A DNA stretch of 64,000 nt from Phycisphaerae bacterium. Its GTDB lineage: Bacteria; Planctomycetota; Phycisphaerae; UBA1845. The position numbers and the translations under genes were made by a program. Below are positions 26,325-35,308 of the stretch, piece after piece; positions within the stretch are counted from its first letter, which is position 1; each line of letters begins with the position of its first letter. Location of the stretch: NCBI GenBank assembly GCA_029260215.1, contig JAJDDQ010000008.1, positions 1 through 64,000 on the forward strand. Reading direction: 5' to 3'. The notes below the pieces were generated by a model, which did not search any database, had not been told where the DNA came from, and worked only from the letters and a program-made list of their open reading frames with translations.

Positions 26325-26356
26325 CAACGAGCGGCGAAATTCAGTTCGCGCGGACG
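26325..26356. repeat. Dispersed palindrome B, copy 1 (overlaps a stop codon)
   Basis: AACGAGCGGCGAAATTC then AGTTCGCGCGGACG, a diverged copy of the GAGCCGCGGACTTCAGTCCG family seen at 35501, 37090, 42184 and 58951. The hairpin arms are partly preserved. The stop codon of the MMPL/RND gene (complement of TCA at 26341-26343) and its last few codons lie inside it, so it reaches into coding sequence. It fills the 24-base gap between typA and the convergent exporter gene. Confidence 0.7.
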
Positions 26357-28551
26357 CTTGACGCTCGGTTTTGGAACGGCTTGAACATCACAACGAGCGC
26401 AGGCAGCAGCAGAAGGTTGGCTGCGAGCGCCACGCACATTGCGAATCCGAGCAGGCCGCCGAAGTAGGCCGTCGGCAGGAAGCGCGAGAGCACAAGTATC
26501 CAAAATCCGCCCGCGATGACGATTGTCGAAAACACGCAAGGGCGGCCGACGCTGCCGTGCGTGCGGCGCATGGCGTACGAAACGTCGCCCGTGTCGCGAA
26601 GTTCCGCACGGTATCGCCAGAGATAATGCACGGCGTGGTCCACGGCGATGCCGGTCGCCACCGAGAGCATCATAGCCGTCGTCATGTCGATCGCGATGCC
26701 GGTCCAGCCCATCGCCCCCACGCACACGATGATCGGCAGCAGTGTCGGACCGAGCGCGATCAGGCCTGCCTTGATCGAGCGAAGTACAACGATCAATGCA
26801 AGCACCACGGCTGCACATGTCAGCCCCAACGCACGAAACTGATCGCGCCAAAGTTCCGAAACAAGTTGAGCGTGAAAGCAGTACAAGCCAGTCACCTCGA
26901 CCGTGAAGGCGTCACCGAATTTCGCTTCCGCCCTCGTGCGTAATTCGTCGGCCATCGCGAGCTTGTCAGCTACCTGCACGCCCTCCGACACGCGCAGGTT
27001 AATCCGCAACGCATCGTGTGAGGCTGAGAGAAAGTTGCGTGCGAGCGACGGGTCGATGGCCCGATCAATGAGCGCGAGCAGCGTGTCGACTTCGAATTGT
27101 GTTGTGGGTGTTCGCGCCCCGCCCAGCGAGAGAATGTCAGCCGGTGTCAGCGCTTTGCGAATCGGTTCGAAACGCTCCACCGCGTCCGCCCCGAAGCGCT
27201 TGGCTGACGCCAGCGCATGCGGAGTGGCCACAGACGCCCCGTCCCGTCGCTGAACAATCACTTCGATCGAGCCGGCCGGCGTCAGGTTGGATTCGATAAA
27301 CTCGTAGCTGTGTCGCACCTCGCTGTCGCGGCGAAAGCTTTTGACGAAATTACTCTCGAATCCCAGCCGAGTCGCTCCCAGTGCAATGACCACGGTTCCG
27401 ATGGCAAACGCGACGACGATGCGTCCGCGACGCGGGATCAGCCAACCGGCCACGGTCCGCAGGCCGTCGCCAAGTCGATCGACACGCGGGGGCGGCGGAC
27501 TCAGGGTTCGCCATCGCGCCAGCCAGGGCAGCAACAACAACGAGAACACAAGCGCGAGCAGAAGGCCGACGACCATCAAAATCCCAAACGTGCGAACCGG
27601 TGTGATGGAAGAGATCGATACCGATCCGAATCCCGCGCACGTTGTGGCCATCACGCCCGTGCAGGGAGCAGCCAGACGCGCCAACACCCGTCGCGTCCGC
27701 GTTCGCCAATCGTAGAATGGGGTCGCGGCGAATTCCTCCTCCTCAGCGGCGGCGAGATGCACGCAGTTGGCCACCGAAAGAATCGCGACCAGGATGACGA
27801 TCATCTGCGTGATTAATGCGGTGTGCAGGCTCAGCGCCGACGCGACCCCCAGCGTGCATACCGTGGCAGCCGTGGAAACGACCAGCGCATAGACAGCCGG
27901 CGCGGGCCGGCGAAAGACGATGGCCAGCGTGATCACAACGAGCGCGATCGCCGCCAGCGAAAACGTCCGCAAATCGCGATCGACGTACTCGTACATGTCG
28001 ATCATGGTCACGTAAGGGCCAGCCAGAATAATGGCTGTCTCGGGCGCGGCGATGCGCTCGGCTGCGACGATTCCCTTCAATTCCCCGACGGTTTTGCGGC
28101 GAATCGTGCCCGACGATTGTTCGCCGTTCATCTGAAGCACAATGGCGATCGTCTTGCGGTCCTGCGAGATGAGCGTCTGGGAAAACAGCGGGTGCTCGTA
28201 GAGTCGCTCGCCCAGCGCACCGCGTACGAGGGTCGGCACATCGTTCAGGGTAGTGATTTTCGCGACTTGAGGAAGCGTTTTGGCCTGGTCGCTGATGTGT
28301 TTGGCCACCGCCAGCATGGCGTCGAGATCGCCGTCATCGCGGTGCAGCGCGACAATCGCCATTTCGTTGCTGACGAATTCGTCCATCGACCGGCGCAGCG
28401 CATCGTAGGAGGGGCTTCGCTCTGCCACGAACGCCGCCAGCGAATAGTCCTTGTGCAACCCGCGCGTGGTCAGCAGCCCGATCGATACGGCCGTCGCAGC
28501 CGCGATCAGAAACAAAGCGTACTTATGGGACTTAACCGCAAGATCACCCAT
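26341..28551 (-). CDS. MMPL/RND-superfamily exporter
   Basis: A 736-aa polytopic membrane protein with the duplicated RND plan: one TM helix near residue 15, a large periplasmic loop, five TM helices (about 195-350), a sixth near 380, a second loop, and five more TM helices to the end. The second half includes GIAIDMTTAMMLSVATGIAVDHAVHYLW, typical of the MMPL/HpnN-type central helices with acidic residues used for proton flow. Such proteins export lipids or hydrophobic molecules with the proton motive force. No membrane-fusion or outer-membrane partner is next to it. Its last residues (SSVRAN) are encoded by a dispersed palindrome, so the C-terminus has probably been changed by the repeat. 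Confidence 0.87.
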   Translation of the reverse strand: MGDLAVKSHKYALFLIAAATAVSIGLLTTRGLHKDYSLAAFVAERSPSYDALRRSMDEFVSNEMAIVALHRDDGDLDAMLAVAKHISDQAKTLPQVAKITTLNDVPTLVRGALGERLYEHPLFSQTLISQDRKTIAIVLQMNGEQSSGTIRRKTVGELKGIVAAERIAAPETAIILAGPYVTMIDMYEYVDRDLRTFSLAAIALVVITLAIVFRRPAPAVYALVVSTAATVCTLGVASALSLHTALITQMIVILVAILSVANCVHLAAAEEEEFAATPFYDWRTRTRRVLARLAAPCTGVMATTCAGFGSVSISSITPVRTFGILMVVGLLLALVFSLLLLPWLARWRTLSPPPPRVDRLGDGLRTVAGWLIPRRGRIVVAFAIGTVVIALGATRLGFESNFVKSFRRDSEVRHSYEFIESNLTPAGSIEVIVQRRDGASVATPHALASAKRFGADAVERFEPIRKALTPADILSLGGARTPTTQFEVDTLLALIDRAIDPSLARNFLSASHDALRINLRVSEGVQVADKLAMADELRTRAEAKFGDAFTVEVTGLYCFHAQLVSELWRDQFRALGLTCAAVVLALIVVLRSIKAGLIALGPTLLPIIVCVGAMGWTGIAIDMTTAMMLSVATGIAVDHAVHYLWRYRAELRDTGDVSYAMRRTHGSVGRPCVFSTIVIAGGFWILVLSRFLPTAYFGGLLGFAMCVALAANLLLLPALVVMFKPFQNRASSVRAN

Positions 28552-28591
28552 GACGGGCGGCGGTTATACCACGAATCGGGATCACACAAGG

Positions 28592-28639
28592 CCCTCGAAG
28601 AAAGTCGAAAGCAGAAAATCGACAGCCGACGTTTGGCGG
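28592..28639. repeat. Dispersed repeat E, copy 1
   Basis: Forty-eight bases (CCCTCGAAGAAAGTCGAAAG, then CAGAAAATCGACAGCCGACG, then TTTGGCGG) repeat at 31416-31463 with one difference (C for T). The copy lies 41 bases upstream of the exporter start. The second copy abuts an IS4 transposase relic, so an origin as an element end is possible. Confidence 0.75.
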
Positions 28640-28664
28640 ACGATGCTTCCACAGGGAACGCCTT

Positions 28665-28760
28665 CTGACATCGTAGCGTCCGCCAAACGGCAAGCCACGG
28701 TTACACTCACTGACCCTTTGGGGGCTGACCAAGGCCACGCCACAAGAAGTGGCTACACCC
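28665..28760. repeat. Dispersed repeat D, copy 1
   Basis: About 96 bases (TGACATCGTAGCGTCCGCC then AAACGGCAAGCCACGG..., ending CACGCCACAAGAAGTGGCTACAC) match 59070-59166 at most positions. Together with repeat E this fills the spacer between the exporter and the next gene; 28761-28941 has no recognised gene or site. Confidence 0.75.
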
Positions 28761-28941
28761 GCAGCAACGATTCGAGCAACACGAGGCACGCTGAAACCCT
28801 GTCCGATCTACCGCCGTTGGCCCAGCAATAGGTGATCGTTTCCCCGTTCCCCTCGGCGAGCGACTTGGACGTTCGGGTGAGGGAGCGATGGGTGGGCCTT
28901 CGTAGTCGGTCGCGGCGCACCAAGGCCGAATGATCGCCAGT

Positions 28942-30315
28942 TCATGGCCTGGGCCGTGGCCGTTGACCGCTTTTTTCAGCCTTTAGCATGTGACGTTGGG
29001 TTTCATTCAATAGGCCGACAAGCGACGGCTTGAGCACGCGATGGAATATGCGTTTGATGGGTTCGCGCAGTTTGGCGGCGCGGGCCTCCAACCGTTCGAT
29101 GGCCAGCGAATTCCCTTTTTTTGGTTGGCCGTCCACTTGCGAGGCGCGCAATTTCATCCGTTCGTTTTCGATTTGCTGATCGATCTCTTCGAGCATTTCG
29201 CCGACGCTGTCGAGATAATCACGGGCTTTAGCCTGCGCGTCCGACAATACCTTCCAAGCATCGCGCGTCTGAGCAGGATCCAAACGGTGGCGCCGGATGA
29301 AGGCTCGCACGTACTGCTCCCATAACCCCGGCCTGTTCTGAACGCGATCGACATCTACGGTGAAGATTCTGGGCTGGGAAAACACTGTTCCGGCGTTGAT
29401 GCGGTCGATCTGATCGTTGTAGGCGTCGTAGTCGAACTCGTCCCGCCGAGATCGCCACTCCTCCTCTGTGATAAGGCGCTTTCCATCCCACCAGTACGTC
29501 GGCAATTGATTGCCCAAATTGTTGACAAAAGTCAGCGGGATCATTTTCAGCCATTCCGGCCCGAGCGAGGCGGGATGGTCCGGTTCGTCAAACGATGCGT
29601 GAAGCACGGTCAGCCGTTTGAAGGGTACGAGTTCCCCCGACAATCGACGCGAATATACGACCTCGCTGGGGAAGTGGAATCGCCCATTGTCCTCATACTT
29701 GGTGACGCATTCAAAGACGATTCCGTCGTCGTCGCTCGCGGTACACCGGGTGCAAAGGAAATCGCGGGCGGAATCAAGCTCCCAGTGTATTCGCCCGCCG
29801 CGCTCAAGCAGCGCGCTGACGACATACTGGTCCCCGCGCCATTCGGCGGAATATTCCAGAACAGGAAGATCGAAGTATTCATCGGGATTGTCGTCATGTC
29901 CCCACTTGCGCGGAACGGGAAACGTTCCGGCGCGGAGGATGTCCTGAGGCGCATCCCGACGTATGGTCGACTCTCTTGGATCCATTGTCGCGGAAACGCC
30001 GCCTTCGACGTACGCACACCGGTACTCGCGGTTTTCAATGATTCGGCGTTCCGCGCATCCCCAAAGCTCGCCGATAGCGCCGGGATACTGACATCCCTGC
30101 CAGTCGCCTCGCCTGATTTCGAGCCGATCCTCGTGGGCCACGCGAGTGCTCATGAATTTTGTATTTCCTGATTCCATGGGAAACTCCTGAGACCACTCGA
30201 TGTGGGCGGTCTGGAACTGGCGGAGTGATTCCTGGGCGCGTTCCAACTCCGGTGGGGTCAGGGATTGACCAAAGAGCAAGGTCAGGCAGACGGTTGTCAA
30301 TCTCAATATCATCAT
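28942..30315 (-). CDS. Exported protein of unknown function
   Basis: A 457-aa protein with a signal peptide (MMILRLTTVCLTLLFGQSL) and no recognised domain. The middle contains a DEYFDLPVLEYSAEW segment and scattered Cys (four pairs). Residues about 350-450 are rich in charged, helix-forming sequence (MLEEIDQQIENERMKLR and further), suggestive of a coiled coil, and the chain ends in Arg/Pro (RPRPRP). It lies 39 bases downstream of the Cys-rich secreted protein on the same strand, so both may be made together. The end is AT-neutral and unremarkable. It may bind the envelope or other proteins, but nothing in the sequence shows a catalytic role. Confidence 0.7.
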   Translation of the reverse strand: MMILRLTTVCLTLLFGQSLTPPELERAQESLRQFQTAHIEWSQEFPMESGNTKFMSTRVAHEDRLEIRRGDWQGCQYPGAIGELWGCAERRIIENREYRCAYVEGGVSATMDPRESTIRRDAPQDILRAGTFPVPRKWGHDDNPDEYFDLPVLEYSAEWRGDQYVVSALLERGGRIHWELDSARDFLCTRCTASDDDGIVFECVTKYEDNGRFHFPSEVVYSRRLSGELVPFKRLTVLHASFDEPDHPASLGPEWLKMIPLTFVNNLGNQLPTYWWDGKRLITEEEWRSRRDEFDYDAYNDQIDRINAGTVFSQPRIFTVDVDRVQNRPGLWEQYVRAFIRRHRLDPAQTRDAWKVLSDAQAKARDYLDSVGEMLEEIDQQIENERMKLRASQVDGQPKKGNSLAIERLEARAAKLREPIKRIFHRVLKPSLVGLLNETQRHMLKAEKSGQRPRPRP

Positions 30316-30354
30316 GGCACGTTTCCAATACGAATGCGTCGCGTTTGTTTGTGA

Positions 30355-30858
30355 CTATGGCGGAAGCGGTGCCCCGCAACCTCCGGCGGTTGCAACCCAA
30401 TCCGTTCCCATGATCACTCCAATCCAATCTCCCTCAACACACTCGGGAAGCTGATATAGGCAATTCCCATCTTCATCTCCCGTGCATGCATACCGGTTGC
30501 ATTGATATGTTCTTTGTTTTCTGTAGCATTTAGTACTCAATATGGAGGGTTCAAATGTAAAAACGTCTATCGCTTTAGTTGATTTGTACTGGGGACACCA
30601 GCCCGGCGCTCCAGCCTGACACGTGCAACTAATTTCATTGCACGATACCGGCCCATCGATCATGCCGCAGAACGCTACGCACACAAAGTAGCAAGCAGGA
30701 TCTGCCACCCATTTGCAGCATGTTTCATCAGGCATGGAACTCCAGCATTCCGGAGACTCGCAGCCTTCCCAGTCTCCGGGCGGGCAACCTTGGCCGTGAC
30801 ACAGTGAAACTATGCTGACACAGAGTATCCATACGGCGGAATTGCGGTACACATTCAT
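30355..30858 (-). CDS. Small Cys-rich secreted protein of unknown function
   Basis: A 167-aa product with a clear signal peptide (MNVYRNSAVWILCVSIVSLC) and about twenty cysteines, spaced as in CESPECWSS, ETCCKWV and CNEISCTCQ, so the mature chain is probably held by disulfides. No named family is recognised. GGAG 10 bases before the ATG supports this start; the open frame continues upstream to 31134, but that part lacks coding character and would hide the signal peptide. The next gene downstream starts within 40 bases and also codes for an exported protein. A small extracellular binding or inhibitor protein is a guess. Confidence 0.65.
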   Translation of the reverse strand: MNVYRNSAVWILCVSIVSLCHGQGCPPGDWEGCESPECWSSMPDETCCKWVADPACYFVCVAFCGMIDGPVSCNEISCTCQAGAPGWCPQYKSTKAIDVFTFEPSILSTKCYRKQRTYQCNRYACTGDEDGNCLYQLPECVEGDWIGVIMGTDWVATAGGCGAPLPP

Positions 30859-31155
30859 CGGTTTGACTCCTTTGCACAAAAAGTCGCTTACGCCGCCGGA
30901 CCGGCTTCCAGTTGCGCAGAGCAACGGGTATTGAATTCGCATCCCTGAGAGCCCTATGTGGGATGCGATAGAACTGTTTGCCGGGGGGGGGGTAGCTTTG
31001 GAAGAGTAAACATTAGCGGAAGCATCTCCTTCGCACGATAGGCTACCCGAAAACAATGCGTCATGCAAGCGAAAAATCACCCGTTCGCGAGCTTTTTTTC
31101 TCAACTGAAAACAGAGAACAGTCCCGAATGGCACTGCCGATTATGTGACAAGGAC
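30859..31155. other. Intergenic spacer with a ten-G tract
   Basis: No gene is seen. It contains a run of ten G at 30983-30992, about 125 bases upstream of the Cys-rich gene on its leader side. Such tracts can change length during replication. The rest shows no strong repeats or promoter elements. Confidence 0.4.
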
Positions 31156-31415
31156 TTACATCGATTTTCCTTTCCGTGGTTCGGCCTTGGCTTGGGCGCG
31201 TGGTTTGGTGAGTAACGCATGCTCTTTGGGGCGGCGTTTGATCGCGCGCAGTTCCACGCGTACGTGACCGGTTTCCCACGACATGCATAGTCATGCCGGC
31301 CAAGGCGGCGTCGATGAGTCGCGCGGCCAACGCGTCGTCGCCCAGAGACATTAGAAGCCCGCTTGCTCCAGTCGTTTGAACGACGGCGGTGAAACTCAAC
31401 GTGCGTGGCGACACG
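31156..31415 (-). pseudogene. IS4-family transposase remnant (5' truncated, frameshifted)
   Basis: Reading leftward, one frame gives VSPRTLSFTAVVQTTGASG and DDALAARLIDAALAGMTMHVV, followed after a one-base shift (near 31270) by HVRVELRAIKRRPKEHALLT and KPR...KSM-stop. This order matches the C-terminal end of IS4 transposases (SPR.LSF..A.Q; AA....GNRPGRVEPR..KRRPK..LLT.PR). The N-terminal three quarters, including the catalytic residues, are missing; the fragment stops at repeat E. So this is a dead relic of a cut-and-paste element. No inverted repeats or target duplication were found. Confidence rests on the conserved tail motif, seen only after the shift. Confidence 0.7.
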
Positions 31416-31463
31416 CCCTCGAAGAAAGTCGAAAGCAGAAAATTGACAGCCGACGTTTGGCGG
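31416..31463. repeat. Dispersed repeat E, copy 2
   Basis: Forty-eight bases identical to 28592-28639 except for one C/T difference. It directly adjoins the IS4 transposase relic, whose reading frame runs into it. The remaining bases to the GTPase gene (31464-31637) show no gene; a GCGATTGCAATTGCG palindrome is at about 31502-31516. Confidence 0.75.
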
Positions 31464-31637
31464 GGTTGATTGCACCGGACGGGTTTGGTGCGATTGCTGT
31501 AAGCGATTGCAATTGCGTGTCTTATGCTCCAAACTGCCGGACGGTGACGTTTCGCGCGTAATACTTGTGCGATGCATACGAATAGAACCGCGCGTCGTCT
31601 TGCGGGGTGTCGGCTGTTGGCGGATGATCGGGACAGG

Positions 31638-33305
31638 ATGGGCGAGCAGGATTCGGGGTATTTGCAACGGTTGGCTGACGAGGACGCTCGCGCGCGTCTG
31701 GACCGTCTGGGCTTGGCGTGGACGTCTGCCGACCAGTCCGCAGCCGCCGCGTTGCGTTTCATCCTCGACACCCGAAGCAAGGCTGCCCCCAACGGCCAAG
31801 CCACCATGCTCGTCGCGCTGGTCGGCGGGGCGTCGTCCGGCAAGAGCACCTTGTTCAACTCGCTAATCAGCCGTGAGGTCAGCCGCGTCAGCGCTCACGC
31901 CCACGAAACGCTGGGGCCTATTGCGGCTGCACACGCCGATCATCTTCCGCAACTCCATCGGTGGATGGACGAGGGATCGCTTCTGGTCGGTTTCGAACCC
32001 TGTCGCCTCGACGATCAACAGGCTCATGTCGGTGCTGTCGGCAAGGTTGCGCTGTGCGAGCATCGGCTGGACGAGCTGAAAAACGTCCTGCTCATCGACC
32101 TGCCCGACGTGACCAGCCAGATGTCCGCCGACGAGGGGGCGGTTGCCCGTAGATTGATGCCCTGGTTCGACGGCCTCATCGTCGTCGTGGACGAGGAGCG
32201 TTGGTTCGACGCAGCCATCTTCGACGAAACACTCACCTTCGCCCGCGACCTCGGGCCTAGTTCCTGGGTCGTGTTCAACCGCACCGAGCACGACGACGCT
32301 TTTTCCGACGAGCAGCGTGAACGGTTGGCTGACCACGCGCGACAACAGCGGGCGGACGCGTTCTGTATCAGCCGTTTTCAGCGTGGCAGCGGGTTTCGCC
32401 CTGTGGCCACCGAAACACGCGAAGAAGTCGTGCGCTGGTTGACGGCCTGCGACGGTAAAGGCCGTTCGGATTCGCTGGGCAAGACGCTCCAGCGACGTTG
32501 TGCGAACCTGCTCGCGGAGAACGTCGCGCGAAGTCAGGCGCTGGACGCGCTCCGCCGAAACATCGGCCAGGAAATCGACACGCTGGCCGACGAAACGCGC
32601 CTGTCCATCGACCTGCTGACCACGGATGAACGTCGCCTTCTCGGCGTGGGGCATCGCTTTATTCCCCTGTACGATGTAGCCCGAAACGTGTTCGATCGTG
32701 TCAGCCGATTTGGCAGGCCCAGACGTGCGACCGTAGGTCAACCTGAAGGCGTGGATTTTGACAAGGACATGGACGATCTCGCGGGCGTGCTGACCCGCAA
32801 TCTGGAGAGTCGCTTTGAACGTTCGACCCACGCGGTCGATCGCGTCATAGCCGACGCGGGATACCTCGCATGCGACAGCCAATGGTGCGCCCGGTGGGAT
32901 TCCCCCGAATTCGACGCGCGCGACTGGGCCGTTCGCATTCGCGGTCACATCGATGCTTGGAAAGAGGAATCCGCGAAAACCTCCCGGCGCGGGAATGTCG
33001 GCGCGCTGGCCATCGGGACGCCGCTGCTGCTTGCTGATCTTCTGTTCCTGGGCGGTGCGGGCATGACGCTTACTTGGCTGACCGCTTCCGTCGCGGGTTT
33101 TCTCGGTGGAAAAAGTTTGGTCAACCTGTTCGACCGCTCGCAGGCGTTCGCTGAGTATCGAACGACGGTGGCTGCCTATCAGCAACTGGTCCGCGAATCG
33201 CTGCGCGACCAATGCGAACGCAACCTGGCTGATATGCCCGCGCGACACTTAGCCATGAACGACCCTATCATGGAGGCTGTGCTGGCCTGCTCGAAGCCGC
33301 GCTGA
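31638..33305 (+). CDS. Dynamin-like GTPase, first of a tandem pair
   Basis: A 555-aa GTPase with a C-terminal membrane hairpin. The N-terminal G domain carries G1 GGASSGKST (about residues 63-71), G3 DLPDVTS near 155, and G4-like FNRTEHDD near 210. The middle part is predominantly helical and charged. Two hydrophobic stretches near residues 455-500 (GALAIGTPLLLADLLFLGG and then TLTWLTASVAGFLGG) look like a membrane-dipping hairpin, the layout of bacterial dynamin-like proteins. GGGACAGG lies before this ATG; an upstream ATG (31572) adds 22 residues of low-conservation Arg-rich sequence. Its stop is 8 bases before the second GTPase, so the two are co-expressed. A role in membrane remodelling is inferred. 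Confidence 0.78.
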   Translation: MGEQDSGYLQRLADEDARARLDRLGLAWTSADQSAAAALRFILDTRSKAAPNGQATMLVALVGGASSGKSTLFNSLISREVSRVSAHAHETLGPIAAAHADHLPQLHRWMDEGSLLVGFEPCRLDDQQAHVGAVGKVALCEHRLDELKNVLLIDLPDVTSQMSADEGAVARRLMPWFDGLIVVVDEERWFDAAIFDETLTFARDLGPSSWVVFNRTEHDDAFSDEQRERLADHARQQRADAFCISRFQRGSGFRPVATETREEVVRWLTACDGKGRSDSLGKTLQRRCANLLAENVARSQALDALRRNIGQEIDTLADETRLSIDLLTTDERRLLGVGHRFIPLYDVARNVFDRVSRFGRPRRATVGQPEGVDFDKDMDDLAGVLTRNLESRFERSTHAVDRVIADAGYLACDSQWCARWDSPEFDARDWAVRIRGHIDAWKEESAKTSRRGNVGALAIGTPLLLADLLFLGGAGMTLTWLTASVAGFLGGKSLVNLFDRSQAFAEYRTTVAAYQQLVRESLRDQCERNLADMPARHLAMNDPIMEAVLACSKPR

Positions 33306-33313
33306 AGTTGACG

Positions 33314-35167
33314 ATGCAGGATACACCGGAACTCATCGAAGAACGGCTTTCGCGAATCAATCGCCGGCTGTCCGACATGCTGGACGTGCCGTCGCTGCCG
33401 CTCACCGGCGGCGGTGCCCGGGCGCTCGACGATCCGCTGTGGGTATGGGGCGTGGTAGGGGGCAAGGACGTCGGCAAGAGCACGCTCATCAACGCGCTCG
33501 CCGGCGGCGAGGTTGTTCAAAAGGGGCTTGAAGTCGGCGAAGGCACCTTCAAACCCTCAGCCTATCTGCACGCCGATGACGAAAACGCCCTCCGTGCCCG
33601 CTTCGTTTCGTTGAATGGATTGTCCGTTGGGTACCACGCCGTCGCACCGCCCGTGATGCACAGCCTGGCGCTCATCGATCTGCCTGATTTCGACTCCCTG
33701 TTTGCTAATCACGCCGAACAGGTTCGCGCGGTGGCGGGCGTTCTCGATGGAATTATCTGGCTGACCACGCCGAAGAAGATGAGCGACTTGCGCGGAATAT
33801 GTGAAATCCGTCGCGTGCTCAAGGATCGTGCCAATTTCATCTACGTGGTCAACAAGATGGACTGGCTCCTCGCTCAGTCCGCCGCACCTTCCGAAGACGA
33901 ATTGAACCGTGTCGCAGCCGCCCTGAACAACCAGATAGCTCTGAGCGGAGCGGATGCGAACGATGCTCGCTGCTTCCTGATCAGCGCCAAACACCGCACC
34001 AAAGCCGCGATTCTCGCCTCGATCGCGAGCGGGCAGGACCGGATTCCTCCCCTTCTTGCGAAGGAGGGGTCGGGGGAGGTCTTGGCCCAAACAGCCACGC
34101 GCAGTGAAACAGACGCGATCTCCACCGCCGCCAGCCGGCTCGTCGATCAGTTCGACGATCTGCGCGTCGCACTCACCACGGCCCCGACACCGGAAAAATC
34201 GTTGGCCAACAAACGTGCCAACTTTGCCTTTCAGGTGGGAACGCAAGCCAAAGCGCTCCTCAGTCATTATCAGCCGCGTGCGTTGGTCGATCGGTTGAAC
34301 GAAGCAGTCTCAACGGACGCGATCGAGGAGTGCGTCGGGCGTGCCTTTCCGGAAGCGTACTGCCGCCAACTCCTGACCCGGCTTAACGAGCGGCGCGTGC
34401 TTGTGGCTGAGTGGTCCGCCTCGCTGTTCAAAAAACGCATCGCCTGTTGGCCGATGCTCGGCGTGCTGGCTTGGCCTTTTGTGATGATCGGCATGGCGAT
34501 TGCGAGCCTGCGTTCCATCCTGCCCCGCGAAGACGCTGACGATCGCGACGGGGCGTTTCGCTTTGACGGCATTGCTCTTGATGAGCGGGCCGACAGCGCC
34601 CGGTCAGCCGTACTCGCCCGACTCGGTTCAGCAGCCGCCCGTGCCGGTGTCGAACTGCCCGACGCTTCCGCCGTCGCACGCCGATTCCGTACCGAGACGC
34701 TGGCGGTGGCCGACGCGCATCGCGACGCGGTGATCCAGCGATACCTCGATCGTTCCCCGAGTTTTCCGGGTCGCGTGTTGCGAAAGTGGTTTCCGCTCGC
34801 GGTGTTGCTGTGGTTCCCGATCGTGCAACCGATTGCGGATTGGACGTTGGCCGGCGCCGCCGGTGCGATCGGATTCAACGCTGAGTCAGCCCGGGTGCTC
34901 GTCGGTATTCTGTCCGCACAGAACATGCTGACCGGTCTCGGCGTGTCCGTGTTGATCCTCGGCTGCGTGACCGGTGCGGTGTACTCGTCAGCCGTCCGGG
35001 ACAGTTTCGCCGCCGTCGACGCCCTGCGTACCATGCCCGCGGAACTGTCCGCCCAACCGCTCGTTCAGACCGTGGCCGACAGCATAGCCCAACCCGTACG
35101 CCGCGTGGCCGACGAACTCGCCACCCTGACTGCACCGCTCGAAGAGTTGGCTGGGAAAACAGTTTGA
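33314..35167 (+). CDS. Dynamin-like GTPase, second of a tandem pair, with repeat-encoded insert
   Basis: A 617-aa GTPase. G1 is GVVGGKDVGKST (about residues 43-54), the G3 motif DLPDFDS near 117 and G4 is NKMDW near 180. Three hydrophobic segments follow (about 375-397, 480-505 and 535-560), with long helical parts between, so it is probably membrane-bound. A stretch of 12 residues (PPLLAKEGSGEV, about 245-256) is encoded by an in-frame dispersed repeat (34046-34080) between the G domain and the first helical part. A TTG at 33308 is an alternative start. It pairs with the upstream GTPase; heteromeric membrane remodelling, as in tandem bacterial dynamins, is inferred. Confidence 0.77.
   Translation: MQDTPELIEERLSRINRRLSDMLDVPSLPLTGGGARALDDPLWVWGVVGGKDVGKSTLINALAGGEVVQKGLEVGEGTFKPSAYLHADDENALRARFVSLNGLSVGYHAVAPPVMHSLALIDLPDFDSLFANHAEQVRAVAGVLDGIIWLTTPKKMSDLRGICEIRRVLKDRANFIYVVNKMDWLLAQSAAPSEDELNRVAAALNNQIALSGADANDARCFLISAKHRTKAAILASIASGQDRIPPLLAKEGSGEVLAQTATRSETDAISTAASRLVDQFDDLRVALTTAPTPEKSLANKRANFAFQVGTQAKALLSHYQPRALVDRLNEAVSTDAIEECVGRAFPEAYCRQLLTRLNERRVLVAEWSASLFKKRIACWPMLGVLAWPFVMIGMAIASLRSILPREDADDRDGAFRFDGIALDERADSARSAVLARLGSAAARAGVELPDASAVARRFRTETLAVADAHRDAVIQRYLDRSPSFPGRVLRKWFPLAVLLWFPIVQPIADWTLAGAAGAIGFNAESARVLVGILSAQNMLTGLGVSVLILGCVTGAVYSSAVRDSFAAVDALRTMPAELSAQPLVQTVADSIAQPVRRVADELATLTAPLEELAGKTV
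34046..34080. repeat. Dispersed repeat H in frame inside a GTPase gene
   Basis: CCTCCCCTTCTTGCGAAGG followed by AGGGGTCGGGGGAGGT; the arms CCTCCCC and GGGGAGG-like pair, and CTTCTTGCGAAG forms an inner loop. A related sequence is inside the small element at 51159-51262. This motif is known from many bacterial genomes as an intergenic repeat; here it is translated as PPLLAKEGSGEV without breaking the frame. Confidence 0.8.
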
Positions 35168-35308
35168 CGCGAACAGTTCGCCGAGTCGCAACGCGGAATT
35201 GCTTCCAAGGTCGAATCGGGTGACAATAGCAGCGTGGGGCCGCGATCGTGCGGTGTGGTGAACGTGCTCAATAATCGTCGGGCGATCAGCCGGCGAAGGA
35301 GAATTGAA

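Noticed and set aside
30859-31134. Upstream extension of the Cys-rich gene
   Set aside because: The extension would bury a good signal peptide and cross the G tract; a Shine-Dalgarno site lies before the internal ATG.
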